From contig DIEE01000149.1 in the NCBI GenBank assembly GCA_002418465.1, positions 1-5,096 of the forward strand: a stretch of 5,096 bases of DNA, written 5' to 3'. The notes beneath the pieces are model-generated. The model ran no database searches, was not told the DNA's origin, and worked only from the letters and a program-made list of their open reading frames with translations. Shown here one piece after another: positions 4,898 to 5,096 of this stretch. The stretch's first letter is position 1. Each line of letters opens with the position of its first letter. Position numbers and translations under genes: made by a program. This stretch comes from Pseudomonas sp. UBA5782. Its GTDB lineage: Bacteria > Pseudomonadota > Gammaproteobacteria > Pseudomonadales > Pseudomonadaceae.

Positions 4898-5096
4898 TCA
4901 GCCGAACGCTTCGGCGCAGGCCAGCAGGCCGGCCAGGCACGGGTTGTCGTTGTCGCGACGCCAGAGCATGCCCTGCTCCACCCGCGGCGAGTGCTCGATG
5001 GCGCGGAACGCCACGCCCGGCAGTTGCAGCTTGCGCATCGATTCCGGCACCAGCGCCACGCCGAGGCCTTTGGCCACCAGGTTGACGATGGTCTGC
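4898..5096 (-). CDS. LysR-type transcriptional regulator, C-terminal end (5' part outside window)
   Basis: The last 65 residues of a minus-strand gene are present, ending in TGA (4900-4898); the frame is open to the window edge. The sequence starts QTIVNLVAKGLGVALVPESM (1-20), the conserved segment of the LysR effector-binding domain that runs into the last strand of subdomain I. It continues with LQLPGVAFRAI and MLWRRDNDNPCLAGLLACAEAFG, the usual final helix. The DNA-binding N-terminus is not visible, so the assignment rests on this domain alone. It converges with the binding-protein gene with only 15 bases between stop codons. Whether it regulates this locus or the genes beyond the window cannot be told. 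Confidence 0.82.
   Translation of the reverse strand, partial: QTIVNLVAKGLGVALVPESMRKLQLPGVAFRAIEHSPRVEQGMLWRRDNDNPCLAGLLACAEAFG
4901..4915. terminator. Small perfect hairpin at the convergent 3' ends
   Basis: GCCGAA (4901-4906) pairs with TTCGGC (4910-4915) around a 3-base loop. It lies inside the last codons of the LysR-type gene and 18 bases after the binding-protein stop. It might help end the rightward transcript, but no T-run follows and the sequence is also coding, so support is weak. Confidence 0.2.

Noticed and set aside
3892..5085. Continuation of the signal-peptide frame to 5085 as a long novel protein
   Set aside because: After residue 35 it is low-complexity Arg/Gly/Ala sequence, while the alternate frame encodes a clear PotF-like protein. 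The long frame is an artefact of the frameshift and high GC.

Overview
The window is GC-rich, densely coded DNA. Its ribosome-binding sites are of the AGGAG type, and its 3' intergenic space carries REP-like palindromes built on the GTAGGGTG core. Gene content and these palindromes suggest a gammaproteobacterium of the Pseudomonas group, perhaps the stutzeri/Azotobacter side. That assignment rests on recalled family resemblance, not on a search.

Layout, left to right. (1) Positions 2-598 (+) hold the 3' part of an ABC-transporter ATPase with Walker B, H-loop and a C-terminal TOBE-type domain; its N-terminus lies outside the window. (2) Positions 599-856 are non-coding space between two convergent 3' ends, with three palindromic elements. 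(3) Three minus-strand genes, transcribed right to left, look like one operon: a SnoaL/NTF2-like + AraC regulator (3550-2729, GTG start), a DAO-family FAD amine oxidoreductase (2695-1286) and a YoaB-like RidA/YjgF imine deaminase (1213-857). Gaps are 33 and 72 bases, and the second holds a compact direct-repeat/palindrome structure. (4) Positions 3551-3786 are a divergent promoter region with repeated GGCGCC-centred motifs. (5) Positions 3787-4882 (+) encode a PotF/SpuD-like periplasmic polyamine-type binding protein. One extra C at about 3891-3892 breaks its reading frame after residue 35. (6) Positions 4898-5096 (-) hold the 3' end of a LysR-type regulator, convergent with the binding-protein gene.

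A working model (inference) is a small amine-use locus. The periplasmic protein would capture an amine, the FAD enzyme would oxidise an amine to an imine, and the RidA protein would hydrolyse the reactive imine/enamine. The AraC-type regulator would sense a small molecule through its SnoaL-like domain and control both divergent arms. No permease or ATPase sits beside the binding protein, and the ATPase at the left edge appears to belong to a different transporter. The most notable points are the frameshift, the uncommon regulator architecture, apparent substitutions at ligand-contact positions of the binding protein, and the structured intercistronic element.
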